Both the position numbers and the translations under genes were made by a program. From positions 1 through 11,876 of the forward strand of contig CAYYNB010000181.1 in assembly GCA_964472565.1 (NCBI GenBank): DNA of 11,876 nucleotides. Direction: 5' to 3'. This DNA is from DATAMF01 sp964472565. Its GTDB lineage: Bacteria; Chloroflexota; Anaerolineae; Aggregatilineales; Aggregatilineaceae. A model generated the notes under the pieces. It was not told the DNA's origin, ran no database searches, and worked only from the letters and a program-made list of their open reading frames with translations. Shown here in pieces: positions 1-6,057 of this stretch; position 1 is the stretch's first letter; each line of letters starts with the position of its first letter.

Positions 1-929
1 TCCATGCGATCCAACATCTTCCGGCGGCTGCGGGCCTGCCGGATATGCCGCTCATCGATCACGATGCTCGCCCAGTGTTCGAAGCGTGTGATCGCCTCTT
101 CGATCCGTGTGATCTCCTTCTGCTGCGCCACGTACATCTGCTGTTGGCGCAGGCGGCGCAGTTCGCGCTCGGTGGTATAGGCGGTATAGTTGCCCTTGTA
201 CAGCGTTAGTTTGCCGTCCGCCAGTTCCGCGATCTGCGTGGCGACTTCATCCAGCAGATAGCGATCATGCGAGACGATCACCACCGACCCGCCATACCCG
301 CGCAGATACGTTTCCAGGCGGCGCTTACCTGCCAGATCAAGATGGTTATCCGGCTCGTCCAGCAGCAGCACATCCGGCTTTTCGATCACCAGCCGCGCCA
401 GCCGCACCAGTTTTTTCTGCCCGCCGCTGAGTGTATCCGTGATCAGGTCAAAATCGCCCGGCTCGAATCCAAGTTTATAGAGCGTCTCGCGCACGTTGTT
501 CTCGTGGCTTGCGCCGCCCAGCCGGTCATACACTTCCAGCGCGCGTTCCTGCCGCGCCAGGACCTGAGACAGTTTTGACTCGTTGTTATAGATGTTCGGA
601 TCGCCTAACTGCGCCTCGATCCGCGCCAGTTCCGCTTCCACCTGCGCGAGATCGGGCGGCGGGACAACGGCTTCGGCCCACAGTGTGCGCCCCGGCGTCA
701 GGCAAACTTCCTGCGGCAGATAACCGATACTCACCCCGCGCATGCGGATAATGCTCCCGCTGTCGGGGATCACGTCGCCCATGATCGCCTTGAGCAGGCT
801 GGACTTGCCCGCGCCGTTGGGTCCCACCAACCCGACGCGATCCCGGTCCCCGATGGCCCAGGTGAGATCGCGGAAGATTTCGTGGCCCGCGTGGTTGATC
901 GTGAGGTGGTCTAGCTGGATGATGTGCAT
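1..929 (-). CDS. ABC-F family ATP-binding cassette protein (3' end outside window)
   Basis: Soluble ABC-F ATPase; this family acts on the ribosome, either as a translation factor or as an antibiotic resistance (ribosome protection) protein, not as a transporter. Reading leftward from ATG 929 it begins MHIIQLDHLTINHAGHEIF and stays open for 309 codons to the window edge. The first nucleotide-binding domain is complete: Walker A GPNGAGKS at residues 36-43, signature LSGGQ at 167-171, Walker B LLLDEP followed by DNHLD at 191-198, and the H-loop SHD around His221. From about residue 245 a charged, helical stretch rich in Arg, Gln and Glu begins, matching the inter-domain linker/arm region. The second ATPase domain lies outside the window. 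The usual ABC-F DEPTNHLD reads DEPDNHLD here. The start is supported by AAGGAG at 938-943, 8 nt upstream. The long structured leader suggests inducible expression and favours a resistance role, but subfamily cannot be fixed from half a protein. Confidence 0.93.
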   Translation of the reverse strand, partial: MHIIQLDHLTINHAGHEIFRDLTWAIGDRDRVGLVGPNGAGKSSLLKAIMGDVIPDSGSIIRMRGVSIGYLPQEVCLTPGRTLWAEAVVPPPDLAQVEAELARIEAQLGDPNIYNNESKLSQVLARQERALEVYDRLGGASHENNVRETLYKLGFEPGDFDLITDTLSGGQKKLVRLARLVIEKPDVLLLDEPDNHLDLAGKRRLETYLRGYGGSVVIVSHDRYLLDEVATQIAELADGKLTLYKGNYTAYTTERELRRLRQQQMYVAQQKEITRIEEAITRFEHWASIVIDERHIRQARSRRKMLDRM

Positions 930-971
930 GGTGTTTGCTCCTTAGTTGTGCTGCCCCACGCACCCCTGCGG

Positions 972-1013
972 AATAAATAAAAACGGCCCCAGGTGGTGCG
1001 CCCAGGGCCGTTT
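972..1013 (-). terminator. Intrinsic terminator in the ABC-F leader (candidate attenuator)
   Basis: On the minus strand AAACGGCCC (1013-1005) pairs perfectly with GGGCCGTTT (989-981). The stem continues inward through two G-U wobbles and two G-C pairs to a 7-nt loop, and is followed by the T-rich run TTTTTATTTATT (984-972, overlapping the stem foot). Read on the plus strand, the two wobble pairs become A-C mismatches and no T-run follows, so the structure works as a terminator only in the ABC-F direction. It sits about 50 nt before the ABC-F start codon and just upstream of its ribosome binding site. It can therefore only serve to cut short transcription of the ABC-F gene itself. Confidence 0.8.
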
Positions 1014-1041
1014 ACGATTAGCCGAGATGATTGCTTATTAC

Positions 1042-1143
1042 CTACACTATTACACGGTCAATAGGCGCAGTAGTCTTATCTGCGCCGTTGATAGACGTGA
1101 TGAGTTCGCGTGAAAGGACAGAAAACAAGCCAAAGTAGATCAT
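1042..1143 (-). CDS. Putative 33-aa leader peptide of the ABC-F gene
   Basis: A short ORF on the same strand as the ABC-F gene: ATG at 1143-1141, TAG at 1044-1042. The peptide begins MIYFGLFSVLSRELI and ends in PIDRVIV; it has a hydrophobic, aromatic N-terminus. It precedes a terminator hairpin and the ABC-F ribosome binding site, the arrangement seen for regulatory leader peptides of antibiotic-inducible erm and ABC-F genes. No Shine-Dalgarno precedes it; the promoter places the expected transcription start at or within a base of the ATG, so it would be translated as a leaderless message. Codons 20-27 contain a perfect inverted repeat, so ribosome position would affect folding of the leader RNA. 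An overlapping ORF of similar size starts at TTG 1132 in another frame and is less likely. Function is inferred from layout only. Confidence 0.6.
   Translation of the reverse strand: MIYFGLFSVLSRELITSINGADKTTAPIDRVIV
1058..1091 (-). promoter_or_regulatory. Hairpin inside the leader ORF, able to pair with the attenuator
   Basis: On the minus strand GGCGCAG (1086-1080) and CTGCGCC (1070-1064) form a perfect 7-bp stem with a 9-nt loop, extended outward by TCAA/TTGA across a small internal loop. Both arms lie in the leader ORF. The distal arm contains TGCGCC, complementary to GGCGCA (1002-997) in the apical part of the terminator hairpin. The proximal side contains AACGGC (1089-1084), complementary to GCCGTT (987-982) in the terminator's 3' arm. 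Mutually exclusive pairings of this kind are what an antiterminator needs. The direction of the switch is not determined. Confidence 0.45.
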
Positions 1144-1150
1144 ACCGCCG

Positions 1151-1179
1151 ATTGTAGCAGTATTCGGGGGGCGTGTCCA
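1151..1179 (-). promoter_or_regulatory. Sigma-70 type promoter of the ABC-F leader
   Basis: On the minus strand TGGACA (1179-1174, five of six matches to TTGACA), a 17-nt spacer and TACAAT (1156-1151, five of six matches to TATAAT). The leader ORF ATG lies 7 nt beyond the -10 box, so transcription should begin at about that A. Confidence 0.65.
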
Positions 1180-1240
1180 GCACAAATACTCATTCTGATC
1201 TACACTAAGTCTTTGGTATTCACCCTAGAGGAGTGGAGCA

Positions 1241-2248
1241 ATGTTTAGAAAAGTATGTCTGCTGATCGTGTTAGGACTCATGCTGGTGGTTCCCAGCCAC
1301 CCGATCAGCGCTCAGGATACCCCCGATCCCGAACTGGTCACCTATGTCGTCGGGGCATTTGAACAGTTGAACGCCGTCGAAAGTTACCGGGTCAGCGGCT
1401 CCCAGACCACCGCGATGGAGATGATGTACGAGGGTTCTGCGATTGACGTTTCGGCGGAGTCAACCTTTGACGCACAGTTCCAACCCACCAGCGGCGGCAA
1501 TATCAAAGCGGCTGTTGCCACCGTCAACGGCGATGTGGATTTAGCGGCGGGCGGCGAGGCGGCGTCAATCAGCGTCACGGCAGAGGTGATTTTTATCGAC
1601 CTGAAGCAGTACTTCCGCCTGGAGATCGACGCCCCCGCCGGAGCCGGGCTGGATGTTCCCTACGAATGGTACGTCATCGACATGAGCGAACTGGCGGGTG
1701 TTACCGAAGAGGCCGGGATCGATTTTGATGTGCTGGCGCAGACGACGGGCAACAAATTTTTGTCCGATCTCTACATTCCGATCACCAGCGACGCCGTGCA
1801 AGCCATCCGCGAAGAAGCCCCTGAAGTCCTCGATGGGCGCGAATATCGCGTGTTCAGCGTAACCATCGCCCCCGAAGGCACCGTTCCCGATGAATTAGGC
1901 AATCTTCTGGATGTAGCCGAATTGCAGGCCCAACTCGAAGCGGCGGAAGGCGGCGCGAACAGTGACGCGGCGCTGCTGGCGAATATCGACCAACTGATGG
2001 ACGCCATGACGATCACCGAAGCCATCTGGATCGATGTCGAAACGGGTCTGCCGTTCCATGTGATCCTCGAAGCGGACTACAGCGAGATGCTGCCCCTGAT
2101 GGGCGAGATTGATCCCGAACTGGCGGGCGTCACCGGATCGCTGGAAAAATTCAGCGATGTCACCATCGACAACATCAACGCCCCCTTCAGCGTCGAACTA
2201 CCCGCCGATGCCACGTCGCTGCCCGCCAGCGCCATGATCGATCAATAA
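1241..2248 (+). CDS. Secreted LolA/LppX-like protein of unknown function
   Basis: 335-aa exported protein. Residues 5-17 form the hydrophobic core of a type I signal peptide, with probable cleavage after Ala24 (PISA/Q). No lipobox is present, so the mature protein is predicted to be secreted or periplasm-like rather than lipid-anchored. The mature part is acidic, low in Cys and rich in alternating beta-type stretches. Near the C-terminus is a segment IWIDVETGLPFHVILEADY, then a run on fitting a model ending around FSDVTIDNINAPF. This style (Y..S..T, WIDxxTGLP, final strand with NAP) is typical of half-barrel lipid-binding proteins of the LolA/LppX/LprG kind; that assignment is from memory of the fold. 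The start is fixed by AGAGGAG at 1227-1233, 7 nt upstream. It is followed by a GC-rich hairpin and appears to be a single-gene unit, divergent from the ABC-F leader. Confidence 0.8.
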   Translation: MFRKVCLLIVLGLMLVVPSHPISAQDTPDPELVTYVVGAFEQLNAVESYRVSGSQTTAMEMMYEGSAIDVSAESTFDAQFQPTSGGNIKAAVATVNGDVDLAAGGEAASISVTAEVIFIDLKQYFRLEIDAPAGAGLDVPYEWYVIDMSELAGVTEEAGIDFDVLAQTTGNKFLSDLYIPITSDAVQAIREEAPEVLDGREYRVFSVTIAPEGTVPDELGNLLDVAELQAQLEAAEGGANSDAALLANIDQLMDAMTITEAIWIDVETGLPFHVILEADYSEMLPLMGEIDPELAGVTGSLEKFSDVTIDNINAPFSVELPADATSLPASAMIDQ

Positions 2249-2272
2249 TCCGCTTTTCGTAGGTGTCGGTTT

Positions 2273-2310
2273 GCCGCGCCACTTCGCTTGGAGAAGTGAA
2301 GCGGCGCGGC
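2273..2310. terminator. GC-rich hairpin after the LolA-like gene
   Basis: GCCGCGCC (2273-2280) pairs perfectly with GGCGCGGC (2303-2310). ACTTC (2281-2285) can pair with GAAGT (2293-2297) to extend it, leaving GAAGC bulged. It starts 24 bp after the stop codon. The following sequence (GTTGGTTAT) is a poor T-run, so this is a weak or factor-assisted terminator, or a palindromic repeat. Confidence 0.5.
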
Positions 2311-2316
2311 GTTGGT

Positions 2317-2322
2317 TATACT
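2317..2322 (+). promoter_or_regulatory. Possible -10 box (TATACT) for the DUF5680-like gene
   Basis: TATACT matches the -10 consensus at five of six positions and lies 24 bp before ATG 2347, just downstream of the preceding hairpin. No convincing -35 box lies at the right distance (TTGGAG at 2288-2293 is 23 bp away). Confidence 0.3.
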
Positions 2323-2346
2323 GTGCGAATTTACAGGCAAGGCACG

Positions 2347-2817
2347 ATGAACATAGAAGCTTTGAGACAATTTTTAGTCGATTCGAATCAAGCGGGTTAT
2401 GCGGGCGGCGACGCGAAACAGTGGCTGAAAGAACCGGATGGTTCAACAACCATTCCCTATACCCAGGGCGAATGGCGTTCACATGACAATTTCTTTGGGG
2501 GCGAACCTTACGGGGGCCGGATCGTGGTCTTCTATCAGGACGTGCCAGTGTGGATGATGGTTTATTATGGCTGGGTCGCAGCCGGAACAACCCCCGATCC
2601 GGTGTATGCCATTCTGCGGAAGGCATTAATGCATATGCCCGACGACGCGCCCTTCCGTGGACCGCAAGAATTTGTCGATGGCGAATTTACCTATCGTAAC
2701 CGTTGGGCCGGCAATGTGGAACGTTACACCGGAGAAGAACAAGTTACCCAGGGCGGCAGCTTGATCTATCAAGCGAATTACCTGGGCGGTTTAGTGGATC
2801 ACAGGCGCGGCGTCTAG
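2347..2817 (+). CDS. DUF5680-like small protein
   Basis: 156-aa soluble protein with no signal peptide or membrane segment. The recognisable pattern is an N-terminal helix (NIEALRQFLVDSNQAGYAGG), then a strand region WRSHDNFFGGEPYGGRIVVF and WMMVYYGWV, then a helix YAILRKALMHMP, ending in strands around the motif FTYRNRW. This matches my memory of DUF5680, a domain found alone or fused to XRE-type DNA-binding domains; its function is not known to me. An in-frame upstream ATG at 2263 would add 28 residues translated across the hairpin at 2273-2310 and is rejected. ATG 2347 follows a -10-like box and a weak AAGG. It is convergent with the nitroreductase gene. Confidence 0.75.
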   Translation: MNIEALRQFLVDSNQAGYAGGDAKQWLKEPDGSTTIPYTQGEWRSHDNFFGGEPYGGRIVVFYQDVPVWMMVYYGWVAAGTTPDPVYAILRKALMHMPDDAPFRGPQEFVDGEFTYRNRWAGNVERYTGEEQVTQGGSLIYQANYLGGLVDHRRGV

Positions 2818-2848
2818 ACACCCCTATCGGCCCGCCGCGCCCGCTTTT

Positions 2849-2877
2849 CCCCCTCGCCAACTCGATTGCAGAGGGGG
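2849..2877. repeat. GC-rich stem-loop between convergent genes
   Basis: CCCCCTC (2849-2855) and GAGGGGG (2871-2877) form a 7-bp stem with a 15-nt loop. It is followed by CAGGGGGTGAGG. The same order, a pyrimidine/purine hairpin and then AGGGGTGA, recurs at 11790-11836. It probably also helps end transcription of both converging genes. Confidence 0.45.
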
Positions 2878-2891
2878 CAGGGGGTGAGGTT

Positions 2892-2917
2892 CGTAGGGGC
2901 AATTCACGAATTGCCCC
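2892..2917. repeat. Dispersed palindromic repeat, copy 1
   Basis: After CGTA, the 10-bp arm GGGGCAATTC (2896-2905) pairs perfectly with GAATTGCCCC (2908-2917) around the dinucleotide AC. A second copy at 11715-11740 has G for A and C for T at the partner position, so pairing is kept. It sits in the 115-bp gap between two convergent genes. Confidence 0.75.
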
Positions 2918-2932
2918 CGTTGATTTTCAAAT

Positions 2933-3796
2933 CTACAGCCACACCACGTCCGGCTGAGGACGTTTGACCCACAGCGGCGCACGGAAACGCGGGTAGCCCA
3001 CCGCCAGCGCACCATAAATCTGATTCTCGGTGGGAAGATGCAGCAGGTTGGCAATCGTGCGATCCCGTTTGCAGGCGGCCATGATCGTACCGATACACAG
3101 GCTCCCCACCCCCAGACTCTGCCCGATCAGCATGGCGTTCGACATCACCAGCGCCGCGTTCATCGCCCCGAAACTGTTCGCGCGCGGCGCATGAAAGATC
3201 AGCAGCGCGGGCGCATGGTGCAAAATCGGATCATCCCCCTGCTCCACAAACCGCTCGAACTCCGCCATCAGTGGCAGGCTTTCCTCGACCTCGCGCCGCG
3301 CCACCAGCAGCCCGATCCGCCGCCCCACCGGATTCTTCAGCAGTTTGATCGTCTGCGCCAGAAAAACCCTGGTCTGCTCCCCGATCTGTTCTAGCAGCGC
3401 GGCATCCTGCACCACCACCACCTGCGTACTCCGCGTATTGTGCGAACTCGGCGCAAGCTGCGCGCCCTCGATCATCGTCGAGATCAGCGCCCGGTCCAGC
3501 GGCTGTGTTTTGAAGGCCCGCACCGAACGCCGCGCCCGCAGCAGTTCGATCACCGCCTCCGCATCCGGCAGTAAATCCGGTTGAAGCGCGACAAACTGCG
3601 CTGGCTCATAAGCCGCATGGGTGATCGCGCCGGGCTGCGGGCACAGCGCAACACACCGCCCGCAGTCGATACAGGTGTCCGCGTCCTGCTGAACGGGTCT
3701 GCCGTTGGCATCGGCCCGCAGCGTCAACACCGGGCATTCCTGAATACAGATTCCACAGGCACGGCAGCGCGTTTGATCAATAGTGATGTGCGACAT
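2933..3796 (-). CDS. Nitroreductase-family flavoprotein with N-terminal 2x[4Fe-4S] ferredoxin domain
   Basis: 287-aa cytoplasmic oxidoreductase. Residues 11-22 (CRACGICIQECP) and 42-53 (CIDCGRCVALCP) are two complete CxxCxxCxxxCP clusters, predicting two [4Fe-4S] centres. A nitroreductase (FMN) domain follows from about residue 80, with the FMN-contacting RARRSVRAF at 87-95 and QLAPSSHNTRSTQ as the second conserved block. Such fusions pass electrons from a low-potential donor through the clusters to FMN; the substrate is not predictable. The start is ATG 3796 because the Shine-Dalgarno GGAGGGGG lies directly before it. An in-frame GTG at 3808 would place that Shine-Dalgarno inside the coding region. 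It is transcribed divergently from the MarR gene, and operator-like dyads lie in the shared 107-bp gap, so control by that regulator is likely. Confidence 0.92.
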   Translation of the reverse strand: MSHITIDQTRCRACGICIQECPVLTLRADANGRPVQQDADTCIDCGRCVALCPQPGAITHAAYEPAQFVALQPDLLPDAEAVIELLRARRSVRAFKTQPLDRALISTMIEGAQLAPSSHNTRSTQVVVVQDAALLEQIGEQTRVFLAQTIKLLKNPVGRRIGLLVARREVEESLPLMAEFERFVEQGDDPILHHAPALLIFHAPRANSFGAMNAALVMSNAMLIGQSLGVGSLCIGTIMAACKRDRTIANLLHLPTENQIYGALAVGYPRFRAPLWVKRPQPDVVWL

Positions 3797-3814
3797 AACC
3801 CCCTCCACAGGACA

Positions 3815-3823
3815 TGCTATAAT
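3815..3823 (+). promoter_or_regulatory. Extended -10 promoter of the marR-type gene
   Basis: TGCTATAAT contains a perfect -10 hexamer (3818-3823) preceded by the extended-10 TG one base upstream, which can act without a good -35. The expected transcription start is near 3830, directly before the two operator-like dyads. Confidence 0.55.
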
Positions 3824-3839
3824 TAAATAGTCGGGTAGA

Positions 3840-3880
3840 TAGTAAACTCAGTTGTCTAATAAGGTAAACTAAGTTGTCTA
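3840..3880. promoter_or_regulatory. Two tandem operator-like dyads for the MarR regulator
   Basis: Two 19-bp elements, 3840-3858 and 3862-3880, are identical at 16 of 19 positions. Each is centred on AACTNAGTT. The first has the full dyad TAG-n2-AACT-n-AGTT-n2-CTA; the second keeps the core and right half. Centres at 3849 and 3871 are 22 bp apart, close to two helical turns, so two dimers would bind on the same DNA face. They lie just downstream of the marR start point and in the leader/promoter region of the divergent nitroreductase gene, suiting autorepression plus control of that gene. Confidence 0.6.
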
Positions 3881-3903
3881 TTCTGTCAAGAGAGAGTTCA
3901 TCA

Positions 3904-4380
3904 ATGGACCTTGCCGCCTTGCAGCAAGCAGGCCAAAACTGCCTGATGTGGTCGGTTCTGCCCTTGTATCGCGCTTTTCACGGCATGGCGCAGGAAAAAT
4001 ACGCCGCGCGTGGTTATGCCGGCCTGACCACCGCGCACACCCTGTTATTCGCCTGCCTCGATCCTAACGGGGCGCGCATCGTGGCGCTGGCGGAACAGAT
4101 GGGCACCTCCAAGCAGTTCACCGGGCGGCTGGTTCACCAACTGGTCGAGTTGGGCTATCTCGTCACCCAACCCGATCCGGCGGACCGCCGCGCAACCATC
4201 GTCCAAGCAACGCCGTTGGGCGTGCAGTTTTTCGCCGATGCCAGTGCCGTTCGGAATGAGATCGAAGCATTTTTAGAGAGTGTCATCGGGGCCGAACGTT
4301 TTCGCGCTCTCACCGCTTCCATGCAGGAATTAGCCGCAGCGGTGGCAACGGATGTCCAGATGGAGAGTCTGCCGGACTAG
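3904..4380 (+). CDS. MarR-family transcriptional regulator
   Basis: 158-aa winged helix-turn-helix DNA-binding protein. N-terminal dimerisation helix at residues 12-36, DNA-binding helices around IVALAEQMGTSKQFTGRLVHQL (split here: IVALAEQMGTS at 59-69, then the recognition helix to about 83), and the MarR wing signature with PDPADRRAT at 90-98 followed by TPLG. A C-terminal helix completes the dimer interface. ATG 3904 is chosen; an in-frame TTG at 3874 would place coding sequence over the second operator dyad. The ribosome site is weak (AGAGAG). The divergent nitroreductase is the likely target, with a small aromatic or redox-active ligand as a possible inducer; that ligand is inference. 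The next gene starts 88 bp later on the same strand and may have its own promoter. Confidence 0.92.
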   Translation: MDLAALQQAGQNCLMWSVLPLYRAFHGMAQEKYAARGYAGLTTAHTLLFACLDPNGARIVALAEQMGTSKQFTGRLVHQLVELGYLVTQPDPADRRATIVQATPLGVQFFADASAVRNEIEAFLESVIGAERFRALTASMQELAAAVATDVQMESLPD

Positions 4381-4468
4381 GAAATTAGTCCCCCCCGACT
4401 TCCCCACTTGCCGTTCACCCTATAAACTGATAGTGAGGTCAGGCTTTACACCATTGAAAGGAAACATC

Positions 4469-5923
4469 ATGAAGAAATTTTTGGGCCTTCTTCTGATCTT
4501 GTGCGTGCTGGCAGGCGGTCAGCTTGCCGCAGCGCAAACCGCGATTGATGCGCGGGTCTTTATCCTCGAACCCGATCCGAATAATGACGGCAAAGTTTAT
4601 GTGCGTGATTCTACCGGGACCGAAGAAAATTTAGCGGTCTTCCCGGCGGGGATTTATGACAACTGGGCCAAACCCTGCGGTCAGACCCCCTGGCCCACCG
4701 GCGGCCAGAGTGTCGCGCTGTATACCGGCGCAGCCAGCGGTGACATCAAGCTCTATCCCTTCGCCGCCGGTGGAGCACCCGTGTCGCTCGGCAACAGTCA
4801 CCGGATGGCCTGCTCTGGCAACGGCTTCCAGTTTTCGCCCGACGGTTCGCGCGCCGCGTATATCAATTACGCCCGCGATTCGCTGGACCGCGCCTTCGCC
4901 TATGGCACGCTGAATATCTACAGCACCGCCGACGGCACCCAGCTCGCCACCTTCGATTGGACCGTCAGCTTCCAGGTCTATGCCGATGGTATCCTGATGC
5001 TGCGCTACTATCCTGACGGCAAGGGTAACGCCTCTGAAGCCGATGTTGATTGGTGGGATGGCTCCAGCCGGAAAACCCTCGTCACCCTTGAACCGCTCTA
5101 TCCTCCCGACAAGGAAGATGTCGAATGCGGTCTGACCAGCGGCTCCGGCGCGCGGATTGGTGACACCGTTTATATGATGATCAGCCAGCACTGCGAAACC
5201 GGCGAAACGATGTGGCGCTTTGTCAGCGTCCCGATGGCGGGCGGCGCGCTCACCGAAATCACCTCCGGCACACCAAAGGGCGGCTATTTCAGCGGCAGTT
5301 TCGCCAATGTCATGATCCCCTCGAAGGACAACACCGGCTTCCTGATCGGCGTGCCCAGCGGCCTGACGCGTAACTCCGTCGGCCTGGCCTGGATCACCCT
5401 CGCGGGTGTGACATCGCCCGTCCTCGAAGGATCGCATATCCTGGTGGACCGCTACGGCGAGCGTCTGAGCGAAGGCCGTCATATGATCGTCTCGCCCAAT
5501 GGCAGCAGTCTCGCCTTCGTGAGCGTAAACAACAACGGGGAACAAACCCTGTACCTGCTGGATCTCGCCACGTTAGGCAACCAGCCCGTGCTGCTTCAGG
5601 AAGAAGGGGCCAACGAGCGCATCTTCCAGTACACCTGGTCCGGCGACAACAAGCTGTTTTATGCGACAGGCAACATCGAATCCTCGTCCCTGCTGTATGT
5701 CACCCCTGGCACCGATCCCGTCCGCATCTCGCGCGGGCGCTTCTTCCAGATCGCGGTGAACTACGCCGGGGATAAGATCGCGGCGGCGGAATGGTTCGCC
5801 AACCCCGAACGCGTCGGTGATGATCTGTTCAAACTGAGCGTGCTGGATTTGAGCGGTAACGCCGTGACGTTCAAAGAAGGCGGCCAGGAGCACAACGAGA
5901 TTCGCCCGCTGGCGATTCAGTAG
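4469..5923 (+). CDS. Secreted TolB/PD40-like beta-propeller protein
   Basis: 484-aa exported protein of unknown substrate. Residues 1-22 are a signal peptide (MKKFLGLLLILCVLAGG, probable cleavage AAA/Q23); the Cys at 12 is not in a lipobox context. The mature protein is a series of four-stranded sheet repeats of the TolB/WD40-like propeller type. Visible marks are SPDG at residues 123-126 (with AAYINYAR following), SPNG at 342-345 (with LAFVSV and LYLLDLA), and YTWSGDNKLFYATGN later. Such modules usually bind proteins or carbohydrates outside the cell. The start is ATG 4469 with AAAGGA 6 nt upstream. An ORF extending upstream to 4352 overlaps the end of the MarR gene and lacks coding character. 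It ends just before a strong terminator. Another propeller protein lies at 7320-8786. Confidence 0.82.
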   Translation: MKKFLGLLLILCVLAGGQLAAAQTAIDARVFILEPDPNNDGKVYVRDSTGTEENLAVFPAGIYDNWAKPCGQTPWPTGGQSVALYTGAASGDIKLYPFAAGGAPVSLGNSHRMACSGNGFQFSPDGSRAAYINYARDSLDRAFAYGTLNIYSTADGTQLATFDWTVSFQVYADGILMLRYYPDGKGNASEADVDWWDGSSRKTLVTLEPLYPPDKEDVECGLTSGSGARIGDTVYMMISQHCETGETMWRFVSVPMAGGALTEITSGTPKGGYFSGSFANVMIPSKDNTGFLIGVPSGLTRNSVGLAWITLAGVTSPVLEGSHILVDRYGERLSEGRHMIVSPNGSSLAFVSVNNNGEQTLYLLDLATLGNQPVLLQEEGANERIFQYTWSGDNKLFYATGNIESSSLLYVTPGTDPVRISRGRFFQIAVNYAGDKIAAAEWFANPERVGDDLFKLSVLDLSGNAVTFKEGGQEHNEIRPLAIQ

Positions 5924-5952
5924 CTTTCAGTTTTCCCGAACATTAACACGCT

Positions 5953-5987
5953 GGGGCGCAGACTCACAATCCGCGCCCCGCTTTTTT
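5953..5987 (+). terminator. Intrinsic terminator of the beta-propeller gene
   Basis: GGGGCGC (5953-5959) pairs with GCGCCCC (5973-5979) across a 13-nt loop and is followed, after GC, by six T (5982-5987). It lies 30 bp after the stop codon. Confidence 0.88.
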
Positions 5988-5993
5988 CGCCCT

Positions 5994-6040
5994 CACGCCA
6001 ACGAAGACGTCTTAGCCTCCTGACGTGTCAGGAGATGCTG
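5994..6040. repeat. Imperfect 47-bp stem-loop repeat, left copy
   Basis: Aligns without gaps to 6684-6730, matching at 40 of 47 positions; the core TTAGCCTCCTGACGTGTC is identical. It contains the palindrome TCCTGAC-GT-GTCAGGA (6018-6033). It ends 17 bp before the start codon of the AT-rich gene it flanks. Confidence 0.7.
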
Positions 6041-6057
6041 AAGATGGACAGTCTGCC

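Noticed and set aside
586..963. 125-codon minus-strand frame with His/Arg/Pro-rich product
   Set aside because: It overlaps the ABC-F gene in another frame on the same strand; the ABC-F frame has all ATPase motifs.
1042..1132. Alternative leader ORF from TTG 1132 in another frame
   Set aside because: A rare start codon with no ribosome site; the ATG ORF at 1143 sits at the predicted transcription start.
3797..3808. Upstream GTG start of the nitroreductase
   Set aside because: The Shine-Dalgarno GGAGGGGG would lie inside the coding sequence; it is well placed for ATG 3796.
4631..5545. 304-codon open frame on the minus strand
   Set aside because: It lies wholly inside the propeller gene 4469-5923, has no ribosome site or recognisable domain, and reflects third-position GC bias opposite a real gene.
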